This document shows, in pieces, positions 1 through 9,187 of a stretch of 64,000 bases of DNA; within the stretch, counting starts at the first letter, position 1, and every line of letters begins with the position of its first letter. The stretch covers positions 682,001 through 746,000 of the forward strand of contig NZ_FNDR01000001.1 in the NCBI RefSeq assembly GCF_900099805.1. Direction: 5' to 3'. The notes beneath the pieces were generated by a model. The model had not been told where the DNA came from. It searched no databases and saw only the letters and a program-made list of their open reading frames with translations. The stretch is from Variovorax sp. OV700 (lineage in GTDB: Bacteria > Pseudomonadota > Gammaproteobacteria > Burkholderiales > Burkholderiaceae_C). The position numbers and the translations under genes were made by a program.

Positions 1-3000
1 CGCGGTCACGGCAAATGAGGATCCCGCTCCATTGGCCGAGGATTCGGCGCGAGCCGAAGCGGCCACCTGCTCGAGATATCGCAGCGCATACTTTGCATCC
101 TGGTAGTCGGCCAGGTCTCGGGCGCGCAACGAGACGTGCTCGCGCAGCTTCACCGGCAACTTGGCCAGCAGCAGTTCGAAAGACGCGAGTGCCACGGTCT
201 TGTCGCCAGTGCGCAAAGCCTCCGCGCGGTCGGCGAGCGGCCGGGGCTGCAAAGTCCCGAGCTGTGCGACCTGCTCCGGCGCGTGCACCCACAGGCGGCC
301 CGCCCGGAAAGCCTGGGTGTTCGCCTCGACCTGGGTGCCGTTGAGGGCAATCGCGGCCTCGATCCGATCCGCCGGGATGGGCAGCCACCCCGCCTGGTAC
401 GCGGCGCCGATGGCCACCATATTGGTCATCATGAAGTCACCGAACAGGACCTCGGCAATCCGCCGTGCGTCGAGTGTCACCCTGCCCTCCTCGCGAGCGG
501 CTCTGGCGACGGTCTCGACCAGCTCATCGATCGGCAACGACTTGCGCGAGTCGCGCACCACGTCACCGTTGGGAAACACGCCCGAGTTGATCACGGCGCG
601 AGTCCGTCCCGCATCGCAGCACTTCAAGTTATTCGCGTCAACCGCCGCCAACAGGTCGAGCGCGAGGTAGAGATCGGCCTTGCCTATTCCGACCTTGTTG
701 GTGTGCGAAGGCGCATCCGCCGGAGCGAGGATCAGGCTGGACAGAACCGCGCCCCACTTCTGCGAGGCCCCGGTTTGATCGTAGGTCTTGACCTGCAGGC
801 CTTCCATCGCCGCCGCTTGTGCAAGGATCGCACTGGCCGTCAGCACGCCGGAGCCGCCGAGACCCGGCATGTAGACGTGATACGGCGCCACCAGCCGCGC
901 GACCTCGACCTCCGGTAAAGCCTCGGCCTGGATCGTTGGCCGCGCGGGCTTGCGCACCCCCGTGCCGGGGGAGACTTCCACGGTGACGAACGAAGGGCAC
1001 TCGCCTCCAAGGCAGGCCCTGTCCTGATTGCAGGTGGACTGGTGGATTTGCGTCTTCAGGCCGAACTCCGTCGGCACTTTCTGCAGCGACATGCAGTTCG
1101 CCTTGGCTCCGCAGTCGCCGCAGTTTTCGCACACCTCCTCGTTGACCACAGTGAACAACGTCGGCGCCGGCTCCAGCCCGCGTTTCTGGCGGCGGCGCCG
1201 CTCGTTGGCACAAGCCCCGTCGTAGATCACGATGGTGACGCCGGGCACTTGCGACAACTCCGCCATCGTGGCCTCGAGCTCCGACGGCGTGCGGTGCACA
1301 AGCCCTGTCGGCAGACGCACCGCCGCATATTGCTCTTTTTCCTTGCTCACCAGTACGACGCGCGCGGCCCCGTCCTGAAGCAAGCGGCCGGCAAGGTCAG
1401 CGATGGCGGTCGCACCAACTGCTTGCTGGCCGCCCGTGTTGGCCAGCACTCCGTTGATCAGCAGCTTGAAGGTGATGTTCGCGCCGGTGGTGATCGCGAA
1501 CCGGATGTTCTGGTAGCTCGAATGAGCCAGCGCGCCATCGCCGACGTTCTGCACGATGTGCGGGCGGCTGGTGTATTGCGCGAGTCCAAGCCAGGGCAAC
1601 CCTTCGCCTCCCAGCTGCGTCGTGCCTTCGACGCGCTTTTGCGGGTCTTCCATCAATGCAGCAAACAGGTGGCAGCCTGGTGCTCCCCACGCCACCTGCC
1701 CCGGCGCAAGCAACGTCGACACGTTGTGCGGGCAGCCCGAGCAGTAGTTGGGCGCGCGTGCGGGCAGGCTGGCAGCGCGGTTTGCGGTCTTTTGCGTGAG
1801 GTAGCGCACGCGCTGCAGGCCCCGTTGCGGCAGCTCGAAGTGATGCTGGAGCACGCGCGCAAGCCGCTCGGCGACCATGTCGCTGGTCATGCCACCCTGC
1901 ACGGGGAACAGCCGGTCGCCCTGCGAATCCTGCTTGCCGACCAGTTCGCGAACGCTCGTGCCGACGATGCCGACGGCCACCTGCCGCTCCAGAAAGTCGC
2001 GCTTCTCTTCCACGACGATGACGGTATGAAGGCCCTGCGCGAACTCGCGGAAGAAAGCGGCGTCGCCGGGGCAGAGCAGACCCACTTTGGCCAGTCTCAC
2101 GCCTTGGGCCTGCATCACTGCGCGATCCAGCCCGAGATCTTCGAGCGCCTGCAATGTATCGGCCCAGCTCTTGCCGGCGCTGACGATGCCGATGCGGTCT
2201 GCAGCGGTCGATTGGACGACCCGATTGAGATGGTTCGCGCGTGCATACGCAAGTACGGCGGCGTGACGTTCGTCGTACAGCCGACGCTCGGTCTCGACGT
2301 TGGTCACAGGAAAGAAACGATGGTTCGCAGCCTTGGCAAAAGGGTGGCCCACGAGCTCCAGCTTGGGAACTGCCGGCCGGATTCCGTCCGCATGCAGCTG
2401 CACGACTTCCCCGCCGTCGCACAACGTTCCGACAAGCTTCAGCGCCACCCAGCAGCCCGAATAGCGCGAGAGCGCGGCTGCATGCAGGCCGTAGTCGAGA
2501 ATTTCCTGGATGCTCGCCGGGTACAGCACAGGGATGCCATGGTGCTCAAACGAAAATTCCTGCTGGTAAGGCACCGTCGAGCTTTTCGCTTCATGGTCTT
2601 CACCGCTGAGGATGACCACGGCGCCATGCTTGCTTGTCCCCGCGAAGTTGGCGTGCTTGAGTGCGTCACCCGCGCGGTCCAGCCCCGGTCCCTTGCCGTA
2701 CCAGTAGCCGACCACGCCATCGACCTCCGGATGGGGGTGCTCATCCAGCATCTGGGTGCCGCTCAGCATCGAGACGGCGAACTCCTCGTTTTGCGCCTCG
2801 CGGTGCGTGATTCCGTGAGCATCGAGAGTCTTGCGCGCTTGCCGCAACGCGATGTCGATGCTGCCCAGCGGCGAGCCCGGATAGCCCGTGACAAAGGCTT
2901 GGCTGCGCAGCCCCGCAGCCCGATCCGACCGCATCTGCTCGACCATCATCCGGATCAGAGCGCTGTTGCCGTTCAGGAAGGCAATGTCTGTCTCGACGTC

Positions 3001-3066
3001 AAAGCGTGAGTCCAGCGAAGCGCCGGCGCCGGCTCGCTGGGCGATCGGGTGCCCGTTCGAATCCAT
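1..3066 (-). CDS. Indolepyruvate:ferredoxin oxidoreductase family protein, fused alpha/beta-gamma (3' end off the window)
   Basis: The frame is open for 1022 codons from the ATG at 3066 to the window edge with no stop, so the C-terminus is missing. Family members are usually about 1150-1190 aa. The protein decarboxylates arylpyruvates or similar 2-oxoacids to acyl-CoA, using thiamine diphosphate and Fe-S clusters. Visible features are YCSGCPHN near residue 438, a ThDP-type GDGALAHSSYQN near 507, a cysteine-rich CENCGDCG near 644 followed by further Cys, and a gamma-domain GLGGSGVLT near 733. It is divergent from a LysR gene at 3190, the probable regulator. The antisense strand carries a long spurious frame. 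Family assignment is firm; the exact 2-oxoacid is not known. Confidence 0.93.
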   Translation of the reverse strand, partial: MDSNGHPIAQRAGAGASLDSRFDVETDIAFLNGNSALIRMMVEQMRSDRAAGLRSQAFVTGYPGSPLGSIDIALRQARKTLDAHGITHREAQNEEFAVSMLSGTQMLDEHPHPEVDGVVGYWYGKGPGLDRAGDALKHANFAGTSKHGAVVILSGEDHEAKSSTVPYQQEFSFEHHGIPVLYPASIQEILDYGLHAAALSRYSGCWVALKLVGTLCDGGEVVQLHADGIRPAVPKLELVGHPFAKAANHRFFPVTNVETERRLYDERHAAVLAYARANHLNRVVQSTAADRIGIVSAGKSWADTLQALEDLGLDRAVMQAQGVRLAKVGLLCPGDAAFFREFAQGLHTVIVVEEKRDFLERQVAVGIVGTSVRELVGKQDSQGDRLFPVQGGMTSDMVAERLARVLQHHFELPQRGLQRVRYLTQKTANRAASLPARAPNYCSGCPHNVSTLLAPGQVAWGAPGCHLFAALMEDPQKRVEGTTQLGGEGLPWLGLAQYTSRPHIVQNVGDGALAHSSYQNIRFAITTGANITFKLLINGVLANTGGQQAVGATAIADLAGRLLQDGAARVVLVSKEKEQYAAVRLPTGLVHRTPSELEATMAELSQVPGVTIVIYDGACANERRRRQKRGLEPAPTLFTVVNEEVCENCGDCGAKANCMSLQKVPTEFGLKTQIHQSTCNQDRACLGGECPSFVTVEVSPGTGVRKPARPTIQAEALPEVEVARLVAPYHVYMPGLGGSGVLTASAILAQAAAMEGLQVKTYDQTGASQKWGAVLSSLILAPADAPSHTNKVGIGKADLYLALDLLAAVDANNLKCCDAGRTRAVINSGVFPNGDVVRDSRKSLPIDELVETVARAAREEGRVTLDARRIAEVLFGDFMMTNMVAIGAAYQAGWLPIPADRIEAAIALNGTQVEANTQAFRAGRLWVHAPEQVAQLGTLQPRPLADRAEALRTGDKTVALASFELLLAKLPVKLREHVSLRARDLADYQDAKYALRYLEQVAASARAESSANGAGSSFAVTA

Positions 3067-3189
3067 GGGGTTCTGTCTCCTGTCTGGCCGACGGACATTC
3101 CTGATCGGCACTTTTATGGAGGGCAAGGATCGGTCAGTGCCGACATTTAGACAATAAACTTGGAGTTAAAGTCATTATTTACATTGCAA

Positions 3190-4122
3190 ATGTCCGAACA
3201 CTTCGGTTTCGATCTCAACTTGCTGCGCGTGCTGGTGGCCGTCCATCGATGGCGCAGCGTTTCCAAGGCCTCTGTCGAGCTGGATCTCAGCCAGCCCGCC
3301 ACCAGCCTTGCACTGGGGCGGCTGCGCAAGAGCTTGGGAGACCCCCTGTTCGTCCGGTCACCCGCCGGGATGCTCCCAACGGCGCGGTGCACCCAGGTGG
3401 TGGAGGCGGCGAGGAAAGCGCTCACCGATATCGACGAGACCGTGCAGCACGGCACCGTGTTCGATCCCGCTACAACCCGCCGCGACTTCGTCCTGACCAT
3501 GGCGGACGTCGGGGAGTTGCACTTCATGCCCCGCCTGATGGCGCACCTGCAACGCGAAGCGCCCCACTGCAACGTGCGATGCGAGACCTTCCCCCTGGAG
3601 GACATCGCACGCGCGCTCGAGGATGGCCGCTGCGACCTTGCCCTTGGCTTTTTCCCCAATCTGGAGCGGCCGACACTCTATACCCAGACGCTCTTCATGC
3701 ACTCATTGGTCTGCGTAGTGCGAGCCGACCACCCCGAGGTGCGCTCCACGCGCATCGGGCTTCGCAAATTCCTGGAGATGTCGCACGCGGTGGTGATCCC
3801 GATGGGGCGCAGCGGCGAACTGTTCGAGACACTGCTGAAGGAGAAGGGCTACAGGCGGCGCGTGCAGTTGACCTCCGTGCATTTCCTGACTGTGCCGGCC
3901 ATCGTCGCCGCGACTGACATGATCGTCACCGTCCCCCGATCAATCGCCGACTACTACACCCGCGTAGAGCAGCTGCGCATCGTCGAGCCGCCGATCAATA
4001 TCCGCCCATATGCCCTCAAGCAATTCTGGCACCCGCGGTATCAGTCGGATGCAGCTGTGAGATGGTTGCGGGAGTCCGTGGCCCTACTGTTCGGCAGCGG
4101 GGAAACGCTCCGGAGGCCCTGA
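3190..4122 (+). CDS. LysR-type transcriptional regulator
   Basis: A 310-aa protein with an N-terminal winged HTH (FDLNLLRVLVAVHRW, then SQPATSLALGRLR) followed by a substrate-binding domain, the normal LysR length and order. The divergent position, 123 bp from the indolepyruvate oxidoreductase start, suggests it controls that gene in response to a related acid or amino-acid metabolite. I prefer the ATG at 3190. An in-frame TTG at 3160 would add ten residues, and neither has a strong Shine-Dalgarno. The effector is unknown. Confidence 0.9.
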   Translation: MSEHFGFDLNLLRVLVAVHRWRSVSKASVELDLSQPATSLALGRLRKSLGDPLFVRSPAGMLPTARCTQVVEAARKALTDIDETVQHGTVFDPATTRRDFVLTMADVGELHFMPRLMAHLQREAPHCNVRCETFPLEDIARALEDGRCDLALGFFPNLERPTLYTQTLFMHSLVCVVRADHPEVRSTRIGLRKFLEMSHAVVIPMGRSGELFETLLKEKGYRRRVQLTSVHFLTVPAIVAATDMIVTVPRSIADYYTRVEQLRIVEPPINIRPYALKQFWHPRYQSDAAVRWLRESVALLFGSGETLRRP

Positions 4123-4300
4123 GGAAGGTTTTCGGCTCGATGAACCTGCGTGCGATCGCCTGCGGCATGACACCCACGAAATCCGTGCGCGCAATGATGG
4201 CCGGGAGCGCAAGCGCGACGGATCGAAGGCATCTTCGTCCCTCAGCACATCCTCGATCGCGGCCACAGCCGGCTGGACGACGCTCGGACGAGTTAAGTCG
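4120..4300 (-). pseudogene. LysR-family regulator remnant with internal deletion
   Basis: On the minus strand, two short stretches in different frames look like pieces of one LysR protein. The first, RPSVVQPAVAAIEDVL followed by AFDP, resembles the linker after the HTH. The second, ALPAIIARTDFVGVMPQAIA, resembles the C-terminal half, where LysR proteins carry a 'P..VA.TD.V...P..IA' pattern. Most of the effector domain between them is gone. There is no usable start or stop. This rests on pattern memory, so it is a moderate call. Confidence 0.45.
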
Positions 4301-4390
4301 CGGCCGCTTCGTCGGCGAGCATTTGGTCCAAGACGCGGCGCGCGCACGGCCGGCGCATCGACGTCCAGCAGCACCGGCTCTCTTCTGCCA

Positions 4391-4501
4391 ATGGTCGAGG
4401 TGTTCGGCGAAGCGGGTCTGCATGGGCGCATCGCGGTGGGCTGCAACTCGCTGCCACGCAATGTCGCCGTCCATGGGGATGCCATCTTCCAACTGGCTTG
4501 A
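4391..4501 (+). pseudogene. RidA (YjgF/Rid family) C-terminal remnant
   Basis: The frame MVEVFGEAGLHGRIAVG, then LP and GDAIFQLA with a stop, matches the C-terminal strand-helix-strand of Rid enamine/imine deaminases, which usually end 'EVFG..G.HAR.AVG...LP....VE.EAIF'. Roughly the first two thirds of a ~130-aa Rid protein cannot be found upstream in any frame. Rid proteins commonly accompany amidohydrolase and amino-acid catabolic genes, so this is probably decay of a former cluster member. Confidence 0.55.
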
Positions 4502-4503
4502 CA

Positions 4504-4617
4504 ATGAACCACGCCGCGGTTCTGGCTGACGGCCGTGCGCCGATGTATGTGCTGAACGGCTTCCTCGACAGTGGCAAGAACACGCTGCAGCGTCATCAGC
4601 TGGGCCACGCGAGTCTC
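4504..4617 (+). pseudogene. Possible G3E/CobW-type GTPase N-terminal remnant
   Basis: Thirteen codons into a 37-codon frame is YVLNGFLDSGKNTL, close to the Walker A region of CobW/YjiA GTPases (xYxLxGFLGSGKTTL). The Thr that follows the P-loop Lys is replaced by Asn, and the frame stops about 10 codons later with no continuation seen. It starts 3 bp after the Rid remnant. It could also be a chance frame. Confidence 0.35.
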
Positions 4618-4720
4618 TGAAGACGTCGTCCTGCTGAATTCGGGCACTCTATCAGCCGCGGACCAGCTGTGGAGACTCAGATGGTCAAGGGCACGGCTGC
4701 GAGCGGCGCCCGGCCAGCGA

Positions 4721-6262
4721 TCAGCTACGCGAAGACGCCAGGTAGAAGGGCTGGCGCGCCTGCTCCGTGCCGAGATAGTCGTCATAGAACGCTTTGACGT
4801 GAGGGAACACCGCCTTAGACAGGCGTCGCCGCGCCTGTTCCTCGGCGGTCTTCGGTCGCGCCAATTGAGCCGCTAGGTCTGCCAGGGCCTTATCTCGATC
4901 GATGTACTTGAATACGCCGTTCGAATAAATTGGGTCGCCGCCAACGTAGACAGTCTCCACATGCTTCTGCTGCGCGCGCTGAATCAGCGCGTCCAACATC
5001 GTCACGTCCTCGTCCTGGTATGGATACGTCGCGCGTTCGTAGTCGATGACGACCGCATCAAAATTCAACCCGACGTCAAGGCGCCCAATCTCACCTCGGA
5101 AAGCTGTGGTCCGAGCACCGTGCTCGGTCGCCATCTGGACTACCTGCGGCACGCTCGGGACCTCGCGCTCGTCCATGCCGGGCACGCGGTGGACACGCAG
5201 AGCCAGCTTCATCTCCTGCAGCATGTCCCGGTCTTCATTGATTCCGGCCTCGTCAAGCCCCAGGCCGATGGTGACACCCCGCCTCGACAGGTCATTGATG
5301 GGCGCGACACCGCTACGAAGCCTGAAGTTACTGCTGCAGTTATGGCAAACACAGGTCCCGCTGTGCGCGACCCGCTCGACGTCCTCAGCGGTCAACCAGA
5401 CTGCGTGGCCAAGGGTCAGCCACGGGCCGAGTGCGCCCAGGTCCTCAAGGTGTCGGACCGCGGTGGTGCCGGTGCGGCGCCTGGCGTACTCCTTTTGGTA
5501 AGCGGTCTCCAGCAGATGCATGTGCATGGGCACGTTATCGGCTTGGGCCAGCGTCACGAGTCTCATCAGCCCGTCGTCGGTGATCCAGTGCAGATTGGCG
5601 GGCGCGAGCTGCACGCGCGTCAGCGGGTGCTGGTTCTCGGCCCGTAGCTGCCGATAGAGCTGAACGTGCTGGTCGAAACTCATCGTGGCCTGCCGGAGGT
5701 TCTCCAGCAGCGGCTCCCCGATCTCAGTTGGCAGCGCGGCGCAGAACCTGGCATCGTCCTCGTAGACGAAACGATTCTGCTCGCGCACCGCATAGCAATA
5801 GGACGCACGCATGCCGATGCCCTGGTAGGCCTTGAGCACCGCGCTCGCGGCACCATGCACTTGTTCGTAGGAGCCCCTCAGCCAACCGTGGATGTGCTGC
5901 ACCGTGGTGATGCCGGAGGCGATCATCTCGAAAGCAGAGTAAAGCGTGTCGAGATAACTGTCGACGTCGCGCGCGGAAAGTCGAGAAGCGAACCAGAGCT
6001 CCAGTGCATAGTCCGGCGATCCCAGTTGCAACGGCGTCAGCCCGACATGGTGATGACTGTTGACGAAACCCGGCAACAAGGCATGCCTGCCGTGGTGGGT
6101 AACTGGCGCCTCCAGATACCGCTGTCGGATCTCCTCATACTCGCCTACGGCCACGACCTTGCCATCCTGATGGGCCACGGCACCATCGCCGATGACCTGC
6201 GGAGTGTCCCGATCCTGAATGCCGGTAACAAGCCACTTCGCACGAACTAACGCTACTCCCAT
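4721..6262 (-). CDS. ATZ/TRZ-family amidohydrolase (8-oxoguanine deaminase/atrazine chlorohydrolase-like)
   Basis: A 513-aa metal-dependent hydrolase of the subtype III amidohydrolase group, which deaminate or dechlorinate N-heterocycles. Metal ligands are visible: the HxH of VNSHHHVG (H70/H72), a later His in MHMHLLETAY, GHAVWL, and the Asp of GLGLDEAG. The ATG at 6262 is chosen because GGAGA lies 5 bases upstream; a longer upstream frame lacks this. It lies 58 bp downstream of an ABC ATPase gene on the same strand, so it is probably the last gene of the importer operon and acts on the imported compound. The substrate cannot be read from sequence. Confidence 0.9.
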   Translation of the reverse strand: MGVALVRAKWLVTGIQDRDTPQVIGDGAVAHQDGKVVAVGEYEEIRQRYLEAPVTHHGRHALLPGFVNSHHHVGLTPLQLGSPDYALELWFASRLSARDVDSYLDTLYSAFEMIASGITTVQHIHGWLRGSYEQVHGAASAVLKAYQGIGMRASYCYAVREQNRFVYEDDARFCAALPTEIGEPLLENLRQATMSFDQHVQLYRQLRAENQHPLTRVQLAPANLHWITDDGLMRLVTLAQADNVPMHMHLLETAYQKEYARRRTGTTAVRHLEDLGALGPWLTLGHAVWLTAEDVERVAHSGTCVCHNCSSNFRLRSGVAPINDLSRRGVTIGLGLDEAGINEDRDMLQEMKLALRVHRVPGMDEREVPSVPQVVQMATEHGARTTAFRGEIGRLDVGLNFDAVVIDYERATYPYQDEDVTMLDALIQRAQQKHVETVYVGGDPIYSNGVFKYIDRDKALADLAAQLARPKTAEEQARRRLSKAVFPHVKAFYDDYLGTEQARQPFYLASSRS

Positions 6263-6320
6263 GAGTTCTCCTTTGAATAGTGATAGGTAGAGATGTCCGG
6301 GGAAACTTGCCAAGCAGATC

Positions 6321-7115
6321 CTAGACGGCCGCTTCCATCTCACGGAAAGCCCGGTCGACTTCGTCAGCGAGCAGATCGCCGAGCCTGAGTTGCAGCTCGA
6401 TGAACGCCGGATCGCGCGGCTTCCGCGGGCGTGGCAGGTCGACCGACACGATTTCCTTCACGCGGCCGGGGCGCGAAGTCCACACGACGATGCGGTCAGC
6501 CAGTGCCACCGCCTCTTCTATCGAGTGCGTCACCATCAGGACGCTGGCCCCGCTGACACGCCAGATTTGCAGCAGATGGTCCTGCATCTTGGCGCGCGTC
6601 TGGATGTCCAGTGCAGCGAAGGGCTCATCCATCATCAGCACCTTGGGCTGCATAGCCAAGGCGCGTGCGAGGGCCGCACGCTGCCGCATGCCTCCCGAAA
6701 GCTCGTCGGGCCGCTTATGGCCCGCATCAGCCAGCCCGACCTTCATCAAAAGGTCCTGGGCAACCCGATCCCGCTTCTCGGGGAACTCCCCTCTCAGTTT
6801 GAGTCCGAAGGTGACGTTCTCTGCGATGGTGAGCCATGGAAAAAGCGATGCTTCCTGGAAAATCATGCCTCGTTCTGTATCGGGGCCCGTGATGGGCATG
6901 CCATCGCACAGCAATTCACCTTCGGTTTGGGTCTCAAGGCCCGCGACCATGAAGAGCAGGCTGCTCTTCCCACATCCAGACGGACCTAAGAGCACGACGA
7001 ATTCGCCTGGCGCAACATCAAAGCTCAGGCCGTCGATGGCGGTCGTTGCCTTGGGCGTGTCCGCGTTCCATACCTTGCGGACCTTGTTGACAGTAATGCG
7101 TGGCTTCATGGTCAT
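6321..7115 (-). CDS. NitT/TauT-type ABC transporter ATP-binding protein
   Basis: A 264-aa nucleotide-binding subunit with Walker A GPSGCGKSS, signature LSGGMRQRA, Walker B VLMMDEPFAAL and an H-loop (VTHSIEEA). It energises the permease encoded just upstream. The ATG at 7115 overlaps the permease stop as ATGA, consistent with translational coupling. A second in-frame ATG at 7109 has a better-spaced GGAGG and could be the true start. The closest families import nitrate, taurine, alkanesulfonates or pyrimidine precursors. Confidence 0.93.
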   Translation of the reverse strand: MTMKPRITVNKVRKVWNADTPKATTAIDGLSFDVAPGEFVVLLGPSGCGKSSLLFMVAGLETQTEGELLCDGMPITGPDTERGMIFQEASLFPWLTIAENVTFGLKLRGEFPEKRDRVAQDLLMKVGLADAGHKRPDELSGGMRQRAALARALAMQPKVLMMDEPFAALDIQTRAKMQDHLLQIWRVSGASVLMVTHSIEEAVALADRIVVWTSRPGRVKEIVSVDLPRPRKPRDPAFIELQLRLGDLLADEVDRAFREMEAAV

Positions 7116-8041
7116 CTACCTCCAGTCGCGGCGGGGCCGACCCACCAAAGCACTTTGTTCTGGACCGTGAGCAATGCCCTGTCGAAGGCATAGCCGAGCA
7201 GCCCGATCAAGGTCATCGTGAAGAACACGAGGCTTGAGTTGAATGTGTTGCGGGCCATCATCACGATCTGCCCCAGGCCAGACCCCACGCCGACTGCCTC
7301 GGCGATTAGCACGACCATCCAGGCAGCGAACAGGTTCAGTCGAAGCGTCACGAACAGGCCAGGAAGAACCGTCGGCAGGATGACATGGCGGAACAGCTGA
7401 TGCTTCGTCGCGCCCATGATCCGTGCCACGTGGATGTACGACGCCGGGACGTTGTCGATCTGTGAGAGCGTCGAGAGCACAATGACGAAGAAGACAGAGA
7501 TGAAGACAAGGAAGATCGCGGGCACATCGCCGATGCCGAAAACGAAGATGGCGATAGGGAGCCACGCGACAGGTGATATCGGCGTCAGCAGCGTCACGGT
7601 CGGCAGCGTCAGCAACCCGAAAATCCTGTAGTAGCGAATGGCGATGCCGAACGCCACCGCGCCGACGAAGCCCAGCGTCAAGCCGACGACAACCCGCATT
7701 GATGTCCACGCCATCACGGCGAGGACCGGCCACATACCGCCCGATTCACCGTCCTCACTGGAGCCTGCCGGCGAGAAGAAGTGGAACTGTTCGGTGAGCT
7801 TGGCAAGAAATATGTGCGGCGGTGGCAACAGCAGTGGATCTGCCAGCCCCGCATACCAACAAAGTTCCCAGGCGCCAATTAAGGACCCCACGGACGCGAG
7901 CCACCATAAGCTGCGCTGAACGCCTGCAATGAGGCGTCGGCGGAGAGCCTTGGAGGTTTGGTTAGCGGAAATCGGCTTGGCGCAGCGCGCGCCAGCCACC
8001 GGCAGCGCGCCTGGGGCCTGCGTGTGAGGACCCGTGACCAT
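7112..8041 (-). CDS. NitT/TauT-type ABC transporter permease
   Basis: A 309-aa inner-membrane protein with about six hydrophobic segments after a ~45-residue polar N-terminal extension. The SsuC/TauC-like EAA loop region (VARIMGATKHQLFRHVILPTV) lies near residue 210. It starts one base after the binding-protein stop (TGACATG) and overlaps the ATPase start, so the three are co-translated. Confidence 0.92.
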   Translation of the reverse strand: MVTGPHTQAPGALPVAGARCAKPISANQTSKALRRRLIAGVQRSLWWLASVGSLIGAWELCWYAGLADPLLLPPPHIFLAKLTEQFHFFSPAGSSEDGESGGMWPVLAVMAWTSMRVVVGLTLGFVGAVAFGIAIRYYRIFGLLTLPTVTLLTPISPVAWLPIAIFVFGIGDVPAIFLVFISVFFVIVLSTLSQIDNVPASYIHVARIMGATKHQLFRHVILPTVLPGLFVTLRLNLFAAWMVVLIAEAVGVGSGLGQIVMMARNTFNSSLVFFTMTLIGLLGYAFDRALLTVQNKVLWWVGPAATGGR

Positions 8042-8042
8042 G

Positions 8043-9107
8043 TCAGGCCGACTTGAATTTAAGGCTATCGAACAGCGCCTTATTTTCTGCGATGACCTGC
8101 TCCATCAGGCTCCAGTCGAAGGCATCGCGAGTCGTCGGCTTGCGGATATAGCCCAACTCACGCATCGACTGCGACCGGTCCAAGATGAACTGGGTGTTGC
8201 GGCGCTGGTCAATCATCACCGGTTGCTTGCTGGCGGCCAGCTTCGCGGCATCGAATGAGGTCTTGTAGAAGGTGCCGACGGTCTGGCGAAGCGCGGAGTC
8301 GATGTCCGTTTCGACCTCGCGCTGGGCCATAAGCATCGCCTTGATGATGGCCTTCACTGCCTTGGGATTTTTCTCAATCAACGGAGTGCGGACTGCCAGG
8401 ACACAATCGGAGTACAGATCGCCGTAAAGGTCTTTTCCATCCGTAAGAATGGTCGAGCCCTTGCGCTCTTGCATGCATTTGGTGGCGTACGGTTCAACGT
8501 GGCAAATCGCATCCACGGCGCCCGCGATGTAAGCCTGAGCCATCTCAGGCGAAGTATTGAAATAGCGCACCTTGACGTCCTTGAACGACATGCCGCTCTT
8601 CTTGAGGTAGTCGTAGGGCACCAGTTCCTGCGTATCCGCCTGGAAAGTGCCGATCGTCTTACCACGCAGGTCCGCCGCGCTGTTGATTCCTTCTCGAGCA
8701 ATCAGCATCAGGCCTTCAGCGCCGGCACCCGCGACGATCTTCACCGGCGCGCCGGCATCGACCAACGTCAAAAAGTTTGAATAAGGAATGACTGACATGT
8801 CGACCTGCCCGGATCCGAATAGCGTCGAGATGTCCGCTAGCGTCGGCGTAACGACGAACTTCAGGTCCACCCCGTCCGGCTTGGCTAGTCCCCTGCGCTC
8901 AACCAGGAAAAATGCGAGATTGCAAAGCCCTGTGCCGTGTGTTGCTTTCAGGGTGGTAGTCGCTGCCGAGGCAACGCTTGGCAAGAGCGAAGCTGCTACG
9001 CCCAGTGAAAGCGCCAGCGAGGCGCCGGTGGCGGTAGCGCCTTTTACAAAGTCGCGGCGCGAAGGCTTGCCGCTGTCTTCATCGAGGTTGCAGTGACGGA
9101 AACACAT
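8043..9107 (-). CDS. Tat-exported NitT/TauT-type ABC substrate-binding protein
   Basis: A 354-aa periplasmic binding protein of the SsuA/ThiY-like fold. The start at 9107 gives a twin-arginine leader (SRRDFVKG, a hydrophobic stretch, then VASA) and has GGAGAG 9 bases upstream; a longer frame to 9452 has neither. Gene order binding protein-permease-ATPase is standard. Family members bind taurine, nitrate, thiamine precursors or aromatic sulfonates. Neighbouring amidase and amidohydrolase genes suggest an amide or N-heterocyclic ligand, which is inference. Confidence 0.92.
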   Translation of the reverse strand: MCFRHCNLDEDSGKPSRRDFVKGATATGASLALSLGVAASLLPSVASAATTTLKATHGTGLCNLAFFLVERRGLAKPDGVDLKFVVTPTLADISTLFGSGQVDMSVIPYSNFLTLVDAGAPVKIVAGAGAEGLMLIAREGINSAADLRGKTIGTFQADTQELVPYDYLKKSGMSFKDVKVRYFNTSPEMAQAYIAGAVDAICHVEPYATKCMQERKGSTILTDGKDLYGDLYSDCVLAVRTPLIEKNPKAVKAIIKAMLMAQREVETDIDSALRQTVGTFYKTSFDAAKLAASKQPVMIDQRRNTQFILDRSQSMRELGYIRKPTTRDAFDWSLMEQVIAENKALFDSLKFKSA

Positions 9108-9187
9108 AAGACTCTCTCCAGTAAATGCGCCTAAGCGGCGGGGTTGAAAAAATCGGCAATGCGTCGCGATGGCGCTCAGTTGAAGTG

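Noticed and set aside
1042..3009. Plus-strand 655-codon open frame
   Set aside because: It is exactly antisense to the indolepyruvate oxidoreductase, whose translation shows real ThDP and Fe-S motifs. The plus frame has none.
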